Below, in pieces: positions 17,120-25,243 of a stretch of 64,000 bases of DNA. Numbering within the stretch: the first letter of the stretch is position 1; each line of letters opens with the position of its first letter. This DNA comes from JBCCGI01 sp039029355 (GTDB lineage Bacteria > Planctomycetota > UBA1135 > GCA-002686595): positions 1-64,000 of the forward strand of contig JBCCGI010000043.1 in the NCBI GenBank assembly GCA_039029355.1, read 5' to 3'. The translations under genes were made by a program, and so were the position numbers. The notes below the pieces were generated by a model. That model made no database searches. It was given only the letters and a program-made list of their open reading frames with translations, and was not told the origin of the DNA.

Positions 17120-17533
17120 ATGAGCTGGGACATCTTCGTTCAGGACCTCCCCCCGAATGCGCGCTCGACGTCCGACATCCCCGACGACTTCGAGCCGCGA
17201 GCGATCGGCGCGCGCGCGGCGATCATCGAGTCGATCCGCGCCGCGATCCCCGGGGCGGACTTCTCCGATCCGGAGTGGGGCAAGATCGACGGACCCGGCT
17301 ACTCGATCGAGGTCAACCTCGGTCCGGACGGGCCGAGTGAAGGCTTCGCGCTGCACGTGCGGGGCGGCGATGCGGCCACGTTCGTGGTGCACGAGATCCT
17401 AGCGACGCTCGGACTCCGGGCGTTGGACGGGAGCAGCGAGACGGGGTTCTTCTCGCTGGCCGAGGGATCGCTCGAGGGGCTCGCGCGGTGGCGGGAGTAT
17501 CGCGATCGGGCTCTGCGGGGCGGCGGCGCCTAG
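17120..17533 (+). CDS. Conserved small hypothetical protein (MSWDI-type)
   Basis: A 137-residue soluble protein without signal peptide or membrane segment. The opening MSWDIFVQDLPPNARSTSDI and the following IPDDFEPRAIGARAAI are characteristic of a small uncharacterised family seen in several bacterial phyla, in which MSWDIxVQDLP is the best-conserved part. The second half (EGFALHVRGGDAATFVVHEI) is predicted mixed alpha/beta. No catalytic motif is evident. ATG at 17120 is preceded by an A/G-poor leader, so the ribosome binding site is weak. The stop overlaps the convergent gene at 17530 by 4 nt. The family has no assigned function; recognition rests on the N-terminal motif. Confidence 0.8.
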   Translation: MSWDIFVQDLPPNARSTSDIPDDFEPRAIGARAAIIESIRAAIPGADFSDPEWGKIDGPGYSIEVNLGPDGPSEGFALHVRGGDAATFVVHEILATLGLRALDGSSETGFFSLAEGSLEGLARWREYRDRALRGGGA

Positions 17534-18441
17534 TACCGCGGAGACGGCGGTCTCTTCGAGGTGGGAGCCGCGCTCGAGCACACGCCCCCACCACAGGCAA
17601 CGGAACGCCACTCACCCTCGACCGGCATAGAGTGAGTGTGCTCGGGGGCGTCCAAGAAACAGCCGTGGCCGCACCGCTCCGTCCGGACAGGGCGATCAGC
17701 ACGCGACGCGGAGATCAGTGGCTGGATCATGGCTACGAGAAGCGCGCGCACGGGAGATCTGGCTCCGACGACCGTGCCAAGCTCCGCCCCCAACAGTTCG
17801 GCTTGCGCCGCAACGTCCACTTCGAGTGTCGGATGCACATCGGAAGTCGCTCGCTCGAGCAGCACCTCGACGGGAATCGCCTCCGCCGAGTCGATGCGCA
17901 AGAGCACCTCCCGGACCCGAGACTCAAGCCGCTCGGCCGCATCCGTGGATGAGCTGACCCCGATCTGGCGATAGGCTGCCTCCATCTCCAATAGGACGCG
18001 AATGCGCTCGACCGCCTCGTCCGGAGTGACCCTCTGCTCTTCGCCAAGAGGATCGAGCAGGATCAAGTCACCGGCCTTCGAGCATCTCGCCCCGTTCGCG
18101 ACCGGTCCGAGCGTCACGGGAACGGGGCTCGCGGCGACTCCAAGGTTGTTGTACTGGTCCAAGGAGACCACGACGAAAACCTCGTCCACCGTCGCTTGGC
18201 TGATGGCTCGGGAGCTCAAGAGGTGAAGCCCCGAGAGGTTGGTGTCGTCCTTCGCCAGGATCCCGCCGCCGCCCTCCGTCATCACGAGCCAGACCTCGAT
18301 GCCGGGACGGCGGTCCCCATCCGAGTCGGCAACGACTCCAGAGCAGACCGTCGTAGGGCGTTCCTCAGGTGACGCCGCTCCGAGCACGACCGCGCCTACT
18401 CCTAGAAGTACGAGAGACGAGAGGGATCCAAAGGCATTCAT
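17530..18441 (-). CDS. Secreted hypothetical protein in a low-GC patch
   Basis: A 303-residue exported protein not recognised as any family. ATG at 18441 begins a signal peptide (SLVLLGVGAVVLGAASP). A region near residues 30-115 has a carboxypeptidase-regulatory or transthyretin-like look (CSGVVADSDGDRRPGIEVWL). Residues about 130-200 are helical, and the C-terminus is Cys/His-rich (CGHGCFLDAPEH, ACGGGVCSS). The gene lies 19 nt downstream of the Ser/Thr kinase at 19750 on the same strand, so both are probably one transcript and the protein may be a target or accessory of that kinase. Base composition is unusual for the window: the 60-base lines at 18001 and 18121 contain 38 and 35 G+C, against 50 in the rsmA line at 33061. 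Recent transfer is possible. Confidence 0.7.
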   Translation of the reverse strand: MNAFGSLSSLVLLGVGAVVLGAASPEERPTTVCSGVVADSDGDRRPGIEVWLVMTEGGGGILAKDDTNLSGLHLLSSRAISQATVDEVFVVVSLDQYNNLGVAASPVPVTLGPVANGARCSKAGDLILLDPLGEEQRVTPDEAVERIRVLLEMEAAYRQIGVSSSTDAAERLESRVREVLLRIDSAEAIPVEVLLERATSDVHPTLEVDVAAQAELLGAELGTVVGARSPVRALLVAMIQPLISASRADRPVRTERCGHGCFLDAPEHTHSMPVEGEWRSVACGGGVCSSAAPTSKRPPSPRY

Positions 18442-18460
18442 GAAGCGACTCCTTGTCTCG

Positions 18461-19750
18461 CTAGCTCAATACGAAACGGTGAATTCTCCCTTCGGAGACA
18501 GCTGCCCCCGAGGCGTCCCGAACGACGAGGCGGACCGACACTTCCCGGCCGGCTCGGCCACGAACCACGAACCAGAGCTCATCCTCGGTGCGCTCTCCCA
18601 CGCGCTCTCGGTGGTCGGGTTCCATTCCGCTGCTTCCATCGAGCCACGCGTCGACCCACACGGATCGATCGGGAGCAAGCCTCGCGCCACGATAGGCCAC
18701 GTGCACATAGACCTCGTCACTCGCCCTGGCGCCGGCTTCGAGATGGGTCAGAGCGGGTACCTGCACAGGTTCGCCGGCGCGCGCGCGGCGCGGCCTGGAG
18801 CCGGCCGCAAGCAGCAGGGCCGCTGCGACCGCCAACTTCAGGGTACGTCGTCGCCCAACTGGCGCGCTGGGTGCCGGAACCTCCTTGGGCCTGGGCATGC
18901 TGCCCGCGGCTCCTCCTAGGAAGCCATCCAGCGCTTGGGCGAAGGCGGCCATCGTGGGATATCTCTCGGCCGGATCTCCTCGCATTGCCTGGAGGCAGAT
19001 ACTCGCCAGCTCGCTTGGCACTTCGGGCCGTACGCGCAGAGGGTCCAGCGGGTCGACGCACTTGAGGCCGTGGGCGATCTGCAACAGCCCCCCCCCGAAG
19101 GGACGACACAGGGTGAGAGCTTCGTAGAGCGTGGCGCCTAGGCTGTAGACATCTGTGCGGGGGTCGATGTCCGGCGAGCCCTCGAGCTGTTCCGGGCTCA
19201 TGAACATCGGAGTCCCCATGCGATCGCCGGCACACGTGATCGTGGTGGATGAGGCCAACATCGCGATCCCGAAGTCCGCGACCTTCGGCCGCTCTCCCGC
19301 GTCCAGCAGAATGTTGCTTGGCTTGATGTCGCGGTGCACGACGCCGGCGTTGTGCGCGGCAGCCAGCGCCTCAGCCACGCCTCGCACGATCTTCGCGGTC
19401 TCGAGAAAGTACCTCCCGCCCAGCGCGCGAGTCGACTGGACCCCATCCAACCGGTGTCGAAGCGACCTGCCGTTTCCGACGAGCTCCTGAGCGATGTAGT
19501 GGTATCCCGCATCCTCCCCGGCGCCGTACACCATCACGATTCCGGGATGCTGGACGCGGGCCCCAGCCGCGGCCTCTCGCAGGAAGCGGCGGGTTCTACG
19601 AGAGTCGGTCCCCCCTCGCTCCAACGTGAGGATCTTCAGCGCTACCGGTCGTTGGACCGCGAGCTGAGTCGCCTCCCAAACGGAGCCCATCGCGCCACAC
19701 CCGAGCTCCCGGTGCAGCTCGAAGCCCCCGAGCTTTAGACCTCGATGCAA
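18461..19750 (-). CDS. Membrane Ser/Thr protein kinase
   Basis: A 429-residue Hanks-type kinase. The domain occupies residues about 9-275, with glycine loop LGCGAMGSVWEA, Lys in VALKIL, HRDIKPSN (His139), DFGIAML and MSPEQLEGS with TDVYSLGATLYEA. A single membrane helix is near 305-322 (LKLAVAAALLLAAGS). About 110 extracytoplasmic residues follow in a beta-rich domain (EVYVHVAYRGARLAPDRSVW) of unknown ligand. TTG at 19750 is the only reasonable start, because the sequence HRGLKLGGFELHREL immediately precedes the glycine loop at normal distance. The gene is upstream of and probably co-transcribed with the secreted protein at 18441. Its composition is lower in GC than neighbouring genes. No sigma factor is adjacent, unlike the other two kinases in this window. 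Confidence 0.9.
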   Translation of the reverse strand: MHRGLKLGGFELHRELGCGAMGSVWEATQLAVQRPVALKILTLERGGTDSRRTRRFLREAAAGARVQHPGIVMVYGAGEDAGYHYIAQELVGNGRSLRHRLDGVQSTRALGGRYFLETAKIVRGVAEALAAAHNAGVVHRDIKPSNILLDAGERPKVADFGIAMLASSTTITCAGDRMGTPMFMSPEQLEGSPDIDPRTDVYSLGATLYEALTLCRPFGGGLLQIAHGLKCVDPLDPLRVRPEVPSELASICLQAMRGDPAERYPTMAAFAQALDGFLGGAAGSMPRPKEVPAPSAPVGRRRTLKLAVAAALLLAAGSRPRRARAGEPVQVPALTHLEAGARASDEVYVHVAYRGARLAPDRSVWVDAWLDGSSGMEPDHRERVGERTEDELWFVVRGRAGREVSVRLVVRDASGAAVSEGRIHRFVLS

Positions 19751-19908
19751 GCTAATGCCTATCTCCCGAGCACAACGCGGACGCGCCTACGGCGCGACCT
19801 GAGGTGGCGTGACGAGTTCGCAACCGTCCTGCGGTCCTCCATGACCGAGTCCTGAGGGCGAGCACCTCAAGATCGCGAACCTACCAACGTCAACGCGTTA
19901 GGTTGTGA

Positions 19909-19985
<77 letters not shown>

Positions 19986-20099
19986 ACATCGAGCGAGAGA
20001 GGGTAGGCCGCCACCGGCGGGGCGTCAAGCTCCGGGGCGGACCTACCAACCGGGTCCGCGGCGCGCGTTTTGGTGGGCTGCCGGGGAGGCGCCGTGGGC

Positions 20100-21332
20100 T
20101 CAGCCGGACGCCCCTCCCAGCCCCCACTCGAAGCTCAGCTCCACCAGCTCGCCCGGCCGGGACGCGGCCAGCTGGACCGCGAGCCGCAGGCGGCCGGCGG
20201 CGACGTCGTCCGGCGACATCGTCGCGCCCAGGCCGCAGTGGACGAGGAAGGCGTCCCGCTCCTCGGAGCCGTAGAGCGCCCCCTGCTTCCACAGGGGGCG
20301 CAGGAAGTCCCGGGCGGCCTCGGTGGCGCGGTTCCAGGTGCTCTCGTCGTTGCTCTCGGTGGCCAGCCAGGAGAGCTGTGAGCGCAGCCCGCGCTGGACG
20401 CGGTTGACCACGCGGCGGGGTGGGACGAAGCGCCAGGGGTCGTCGGGCGAGGTGGTGCGGGCGCCCCAGAGGCGGGTGCCGAGGAGCGCGTCGCGGACGG
20501 CGTAGTTGACGCCTGCGGGGGCCAGCTTGGGCTGTGCGTCGGGCTCGAAGGAGAGCGCCGGGCCCGTGGTGCCGTGGAGCTGCACGTTGCCGGGGACGCC
20601 GCCGAGGCCGTCCGCCTCCTCGGTGCGCGCGTAGCAGCCCAGGACGTGGCCTGAGGGCGGCACGAGGCGCTTGGCGGCCCCGGCCTCGACTTCGAGCCAG
20701 GGGGCGTAGAGCGCGGCGTGGGAGCTCTGCAGCTCGCCGGCGAAGGCCGCCAGGTCGTCGGCGCGCCGGGCGAGCTCGGCGGGGGTCGTGGCGGGGTCCT
20801 GGGGCGGGGCGTCGAGGACGGCCAGGCGGGCGGTGGACTCGGCGTGGCGGAGGGCGGCGGCGAAGATCGTGCGTGCGGCGTCGCGCGGGGCGGAGGGGTC
20901 GCGCTCGAAGGCGTCGGGGAAGGCGAGGAGCTCGACCTCGGGCGCCACGGCCGCGTCCGCGAAGCCGTCGAGAGCGCGTTCGTAGGCCTCGGGCGCGGGG
21001 CGGGTGGCGGGGTCGTCCCCCACCCGGCACACGTAGCACGCGCGGCCCTGGTTGGCGAAGAACCCGCGGACCGCGTCGGCGAGGAACCCGGGCGACCGTT
21101 CCGTGCCAGCGGCGTCCCCGGTGCCACTGCTGCCAGTGCTGCCAGTGCTGCCGGTGCTGCCCGCGGCCGCGCCGAAGACGCGGTCGAAGTCGGCCGGGCT
21201 CTCGATGCGGGTCGGCTCGCCGACCGGGCCGCGGGCGGCGCGGCCGAACAGGCACGGGGTGCACGCGGGAGCGGAGGGGTCGTCGGAGAGGTCCTCGGCG
21301 ATGTGAACGCCGGGCGCGTCGTAGCCGCTCAT
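20100..21332 (-). CDS. Orphan phage-tail-sheath-like protein
   Basis: A 410-residue protein resembling contractile tail sheath subunits of phages, R-type pyocins and type VI/eCIS-like systems. The N-terminus has the sheath pattern (APGVHIAEDL, FGRAARGPVGEPTRI, SPADFDRVFG, then DAVRGFFANQGRACYVCRV). The C-terminus matches the conserved sheath core: WRFVPPRRVVNRVQRGLR, WNRATEAARDFLRPLWKQGA and LRLAVQLAASRPGELVELSF. Family members polymerise around a tube. The usual sheath domain I insertion is short, and a low-complexity STGSTGSTGSSGTG linker is inserted near residue 57. No tube, baseplate, spike or AAA+ genes are visible in the window, so this is an isolated sheath gene. It is 8 nt downstream of the HEAT/VWA gene on the same strand, probably co-transcribed. 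Identification is by motif reading. Confidence 0.75.
   Translation of the reverse strand: MSGYDAPGVHIAEDLSDDPSAPACTPCLFGRAARGPVGEPTRIESPADFDRVFGAAAGSTGSTGSTGSSGTGDAAGTERSPGFLADAVRGFFANQGRACYVCRVGDDPATRPAPEAYERALDGFADAAVAPEVELLAFPDAFERDPSAPRDAARTIFAAALRHAESTARLAVLDAPPQDPATTPAELARRADDLAAFAGELQSSHAALYAPWLEVEAGAAKRLVPPSGHVLGCYARTEEADGLGGVPGNVQLHGTTGPALSFEPDAQPKLAPAGVNYAVRDALLGTRLWGARTTSPDDPWRFVPPRRVVNRVQRGLRSQLSWLATESNDESTWNRATEAARDFLRPLWKQGALYGSEERDAFLVHCGLGATMSPDDVAAGRLRLAVQLAASRPGELVELSFEWGLGGASG
21121..21160. repeat. Short 9-nt microsatellite inside the sheath-like gene
   Basis: About four imperfect 9-nt units of the form tgccagtgc/tgccggtgc in tandem. On the coding (minus) strand they encode the GSTGSTGSTGSSGTG linker. 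The unit is a multiple of three, so changes in copy number would lengthen or shorten the linker without a frameshift. Confidence 0.5.
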
Positions 21333-21340
21333 GCGCTCCC

Positions 21341-22882
21341 CTACTTGCCGAGGTCGACGAAGACGCCGCCGTTCTCGGTCGCCAGCCGCTCCATGAAGGT
21401 CTTCTTGAACTCGCCGATCGCGATCGTGTGGAGCACGACCTTGCGCAGCTCGTTGGCGGCGCGGACCTCGCGCAGGATGTCCTCGATGTCGGTGTACTTG
21501 CCCCACGACGGGCGGCCGTCGGAGAGGAAGAAGATCGTGTCGATCGCGACCTCGTAGTTCTTGTCCCTCACGCCCTGGCCGGCGACTTCGAGCGCGTCCA
21601 TCAGCGCCTCGAAGGTGTTGGTCTTGCCGGCCTCGAGGTTGGCCGAGCCGCTGAGGCCGGCGGCGGCGAGGTCCTCCTTCGAGTGGCCGCCGATCGCCTC
21701 GAGGCGGCGGATGTAGGTCGCGGCGCTCGACTTGTTCAGCACGTTCGCCTTCACCTGCTTCTTCTTCCAGCGCTTGGTCTCGGTGGCGAAGGAGACGACG
21801 TTGAACTCGACGTAGGGCTCCAGGTTCTCGACCGTGCGCAGGAGCTCGGTCTTCACGATGTCCATGCGCTTGAAGCTGGGGTAGCCGCCGTCCCGGAAGC
21901 GGTCCTTCTCGGTCACCTCCTGCTCCATCGAGCCCGACACGTCGATCACGAACAGGATCGAACGGCTGGGGGTCTCGATGCCGTGGTAGGTGACCGCGCC
22001 GGGAGGCTTGTACATCTCCTGGCGCTCCTTCTGCTTCTCGCGCAGCTTCTTGAGCTCTTCGTCGGTGGGGATCTGGAAGCGGTCCGCGTAGCTCTTCCAG
22101 AAGTTCTGCCAGGCGTCGAGGCGCTGGCCGAAGTCGCGGCCGGTGATGTTGGCGAGGGCCTCGCCGAGGTCGGCGACCAGGCGGCCCTCCTCGACGGCCA
22201 TGCGGTCGATCAAGGGCCCGATCGAGTCGCGATGGCGCACGTCGCGCAGGGCGTGGATCGCGCTGCCGCGGACCTGCCAGGAGTCGTCGCCCAGCGCGGC
22301 GCGGGCCGGCGCGAGCACGAGCTCGGAGCGCAAGAGCGCCAGGCCGTCGAGCGCCGCACAGCGCACGGCCGGCTCCTTGTCGCCGGTCAGCTCGGCGATC
22401 GGCTCGGCGACCGCCGCCGCGTCGCCGACGCGCGCCAGGGCCAGGATCGAGCGCCGCCGCACCTCCCAGGAGCGGTCCTCCAGGAGCGGCAGCACGGCCT
22501 CCTGGGTGCCGCCGTAGCCGCCGTCGGCGAGCACGCGCAGCAGCCCCACGCGGATGGCCTCGTCCTTCTTCGACTCCAGCGTGGAGAGCAACGCGTCGAC
22601 CGGCCCGCGCGTCTCGAAGCCCGCCAGAACGCGCACGGCGGCGCGCACCACCTCGGGCTCGGCGTCCTTGAGGATCGGCACCAGCACGTCGACCACGCCG
22701 CCCGACTCGGTGCCCTCCAGCGCCAGGATGGCCTCGACGCGCGTGGGCGTGTCGGTGTACTTGCGGAAGTACTTCTTGAACTCCTTGACGATCTCGTCGT
22801 CGGGCGCGGCGGCTGCCGGGAGCAGGGGCGCGAGGAGCGCGGCGGCGAGGGCGAGGAGCGCGAGGGCGTAGGGTCGGGACAT
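21341..22882 (-). CDS. Secreted HEAT-repeat/von Willebrand factor A protein
   Basis: A 513-residue exported protein. ATG at 22882 starts a signal peptide (LALLALAAALLAPLLPAAAA). Residues about 45-240 are HEAT/PBS-lyase-like helical repeats of about 32 residues (for example DAEPEVVRAAVRVLAGFE, DRSWEVRRRSILALARV, DKEPAVRCAALDGLALL, DDSWQVRGSAIHALRDV). Residues about 305-510 form a von Willebrand A domain with the metal-ion-dependent adhesion site DVSGSM (Asp314) and SDGRPSWG. Together these suggest a metal-dependent protein-binding scaffold outside the cytoplasm. The gene is directly upstream of the orphan sheath gene with an 8-nt gap and begins this two-gene transcript. No MoxR-type ATPase is adjacent, which is the usual partner of many VWA proteins. 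The role in any sheath-based structure is inference from position. Confidence 0.9.
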   Translation of the reverse strand: MSRPYALALLALAAALLAPLLPAAAAPDDEIVKEFKKYFRKYTDTPTRVEAILALEGTESGGVVDVLVPILKDAEPEVVRAAVRVLAGFETRGPVDALLSTLESKKDEAIRVGLLRVLADGGYGGTQEAVLPLLEDRSWEVRRRSILALARVGDAAAVAEPIAELTGDKEPAVRCAALDGLALLRSELVLAPARAALGDDSWQVRGSAIHALRDVRHRDSIGPLIDRMAVEEGRLVADLGEALANITGRDFGQRLDAWQNFWKSYADRFQIPTDEELKKLREKQKERQEMYKPPGAVTYHGIETPSRSILFVIDVSGSMEQEVTEKDRFRDGGYPSFKRMDIVKTELLRTVENLEPYVEFNVVSFATETKRWKKKQVKANVLNKSSAATYIRRLEAIGGHSKEDLAAAGLSGSANLEAGKTNTFEALMDALEVAGQGVRDKNYEVAIDTIFFLSDGRPSWGKYTDIEDILREVRAANELRKVVLHTIAIGEFKKTFMERLATENGGVFVDLGK

Positions 22883-23232
22883 GGGAAGGGCCTCCGGGGG
22901 GCTCTCCCAGTCTAGTCGCGCCGGGCAGGTGGCCTACAGGACCGCGGCGGGGTCGTCGCGGGAGGCCCGGCCGCCGACCGGGGCGCCCCCGGCCCGGGGG
23001 GCGGGGCGCGGACCGCCCACAGGCGGTCTCAGAAGCAGGGAGCGTCCAGGAGGTGCCGCGCCTGGGCGGCCGTCCGCGCGCCGACGAGCCAGCGCGACGC
23101 GGGGGCGGAGGGGGTGAGAGGAGCTCTCCCCCACCGTCCAAGGGCGGCACCGTGGTCCGCACCGCCGGAGCGGCGGCCGGACGGACGCAACCGGAACCGC
23201 CGCGGCGGTTCCGGGGGCCCGGGGTCCCCGGG
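22883..23232. other. 350-nt intergenic region with a perfect 24-bp palindrome
   Basis: No credible gene was seen. It holds the 5' region of the HEAT/VWA gene and the 3' region of the gene ending at 23233. Positions 23191-23214 are a perfect palindrome, ccggaaccgccg followed by cggcggttccgg, about 20 nt after the stop of that gene when read on the minus strand, next to a second GC-rich inverted run (gggggcccggggtccccggg). These could terminate or stabilise the minus-strand transcript, but no U-tract follows. Confidence 0.5.
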
Positions 23233-25044
23233 CTAGAACTTGAGCACGACCGACTTGCGCTCGCTGACGGGCTCCAGGTCGGGAGCGTCGAGCGTGATGC
23301 GCGCGCCGGAGTCGGTGATCAGCGTCACCTGCCCCTCGCGGATCGAGCGCACGCGGCCGTAGATCACGCCGCCGGGGACGCTCGCGCGCACGCGGCGGCC
23401 GGTGGCGATGTCGCTGACGACGTCGCCCGGGGCCCGGCTCGGCAGGTCGTCCTGCAGGTTCTCGATCGACTCGACGCCGCGGCCGTCCAGGCCGATGCGC
23501 CCGAGGTCGAGGTCCAGCCAGACCTTGTTGTCGCCCACGGCGAAGAGCCGGCCCTCGAAGATGTCGGCGGTCACCATCTCGACACGCACCTTGCCCACCG
23601 CGGGCGTCAGGATGCGGTTCGGCAGGGCGATGGCCTCGGTCGGGACCGCGTTGCCGCGCCAGACCAGGTCGACCAGCTCGGCGTTCGAGCCGAGGAAGCT
23701 GTCGCGGTCGCTGACCTGGATGATGAGCTGGTCGAGCGTCAGCGGATCCGTCGCGTCGCCACGGCGGTAGACCAGGTCGTCGTTCGTCGGCTCGGGAGCG
23801 GCGTCGGGCACCTCGGCGACGACCTCGGGGTCGGGCTGCACCGGGGTCTCGACGGGATCGGTCTCGGTCAGCTCGGGGCCGGCGCCGCCGACGATCGCGT
23901 CGAGGCCGCTGGCTCCGGAGTCCGCGCCGGGGTCCTCCGCGGGCCCTTCGGCGGCCGGCTCGACCAGCTCGGTCGGGCGCGACGGGTCGTTCAGGAAATC
24001 CTCGAGGGGACGCGGCTCCAGGCCTTCGCCGGAGCCCTCCATGGGCTCGCCGGCGCCCTCGGCCGCCTCGCCCTCGGTCTCGGTGGCCGTCTCCGCGCCG
24101 GCCGCCGCAGCGGCGGCATCCGCGGCCCCGTTGGCGCCCTTGGGCCCCTGGGGTTGAGACGGCGTGGGCCGCGAGGCGACCTCCGTGGGAGCCTCGTTCT
24201 TGCCGAAGAACTTCGGCCCGGCGACGAACAGCGCCACCGCGCCGAGGCCCAGCGCAAAGGCTGTCCCGGCCAGGAGCAGCACGGGCGAGCGCCGGGCGCC
24301 CTCTTCCTCGCCGTCGAGCTCGTATTCCTCGCCGTACTCGTCGTACTCGTCGCCCTCGATGCCCTGGTACTCGCCCTCGACGTACGAGTTGTCGACCTCG
24401 GCCAGGTACTCGTCCTCGGCCGAGATCTCGGTCGAGGTGGCGGTGGCGGCGGCGGCCATCGCGGCCTCGGCCATCTCGGCCGCCATCGGCGCCATCACGC
24501 CGCCGGTCTGGGAGGCGTAGTCGACCTCGTCGCCCGCCACGTCGCCGCCGCTGGCGGCGATCGGCGCGGGCGTGTTGTCGAACTCGGTGTCGAGACCGAG
24601 GAAGTCCGAAGCCCCCTCGCTGCCGATGAAGTCCTCGCTGAAGACCTCCGAAGCGGCCCCCCCGCGCGCGCCGTCGGCCGGGCGGTTGCCGAGCGAGTCG
24701 TCCTCGCCCGCCAGCTGCAGCCCGGCGCCGGGCTCGGCCTCACCCTGGAGCTCGAGCGGAGCCTCCTCGTCGTCCTCGGCGTGGATCTCCATCGGACCGT
24801 CGAGGTCGTCGTCGTCGTCGCCGAGGTCGCTGTACGGATCGGGGCGGAAGCCCGTGTCGGATCCGAAGGTACTCTCGGAGGAGTCGGCGTCGAGTTGGGC
24901 GGGCTCGGGGGAATCGGTCGCGTCCGGCTCCCAAAGGGGACCGGCGGGAGCGGAGGGCGCGCCGTAGATGCTCTGACTCTCCTCCTCGGAGAAGGAGGGC
25001 AGCTCCTGTTCGTCTTCGTTCCAGGTCGGCTCGTTGCCGGACAT
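23233..25044 (-). CDS. Acidic single-pass membrane protein, hypothetical
   Basis: A 603-residue protein not recognised as any family. The first about 245 residues are cytoplasmic-looking, highly acidic and low-complexity (DLGDDDDDLDGPMEIHAEDD, then EYDEYGEEYELDGEEE). One transmembrane helix follows near residues 252-275 (LLLAGTAFALGLGAVALFVAG), then an Ala/Glu/Pro-rich linker. A folded C-terminal region lies at about 405-603 (LTLDQLIIQVSDRDSFLG, later VWLDLDLGRIGLDGRG and ASVPGGVIYGRVRSIREGQV, an SH3-like strand pattern). Start: ATG at 25044 has a good ribosome binding site (ggaagagacc), so an upstream extension to 25125 was rejected. The layout recalls planctomycete membrane proteins at 36409 with an acidic linker before a helix. 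Function unknown. Confidence 0.75.
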   Translation of the reverse strand: MSGNEPTWNEDEQELPSFSEEESQSIYGAPSAPAGPLWEPDATDSPEPAQLDADSSESTFGSDTGFRPDPYSDLGDDDDDLDGPMEIHAEDDEEAPLELQGEAEPGAGLQLAGEDDSLGNRPADGARGGAASEVFSEDFIGSEGASDFLGLDTEFDNTPAPIAASGGDVAGDEVDYASQTGGVMAPMAAEMAEAAMAAAATATSTEISAEDEYLAEVDNSYVEGEYQGIEGDEYDEYGEEYELDGEEEGARRSPVLLLAGTAFALGLGAVALFVAGPKFFGKNEAPTEVASRPTPSQPQGPKGANGAADAAAAAAGAETATETEGEAAEGAGEPMEGSGEGLEPRPLEDFLNDPSRPTELVEPAAEGPAEDPGADSGASGLDAIVGGAGPELTETDPVETPVQPDPEVVAEVPDAAPEPTNDDLVYRRGDATDPLTLDQLIIQVSDRDSFLGSNAELVDLVWRGNAVPTEAIALPNRILTPAVGKVRVEMVTADIFEGRLFAVGDNKVWLDLDLGRIGLDGRGVESIENLQDDLPSRAPGDVVSDIATGRRVRASVPGGVIYGRVRSIREGQVTLITDSGARITLDAPDLEPVSERKSVVLKF

Positions 25045-25243
25045 GGTCTCTTCCTGGTCTGGTCTGGCTCGTTGGTTTTCGTGGCGAGCCCGCTCGCGGC
25101 CACCGGCCGCGGCTCCAACGGGCACGCTCCCCTGGGGGCGGGGCGTCTCCCCTATCGGCCGCCCCCCCCTCCGACCACGAGCACCCTTTGGCGGAACCGA
25201 GGAAGCGGGAAGTTCCTTCCGCGGCGGAGCCCCCAGGAGGCTC

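Noticed and set aside
16900..17120. The TGA at 17098-17100 as a selenocysteine codon extending the fragment
   Set aside because: Upstream codons in that frame lose the high-GC3 pattern and run into the conserved plus-strand gene at 17120; no SECIS-like hairpin was seen.
20100..23162. Single 1020-residue protein covering the sheath and the region opposite the VWA gene
   Set aside because: Only the part from ATG 21332 has sheath features; the upstream part is out of frame with the HEAT/VWA gene and low-complexity.
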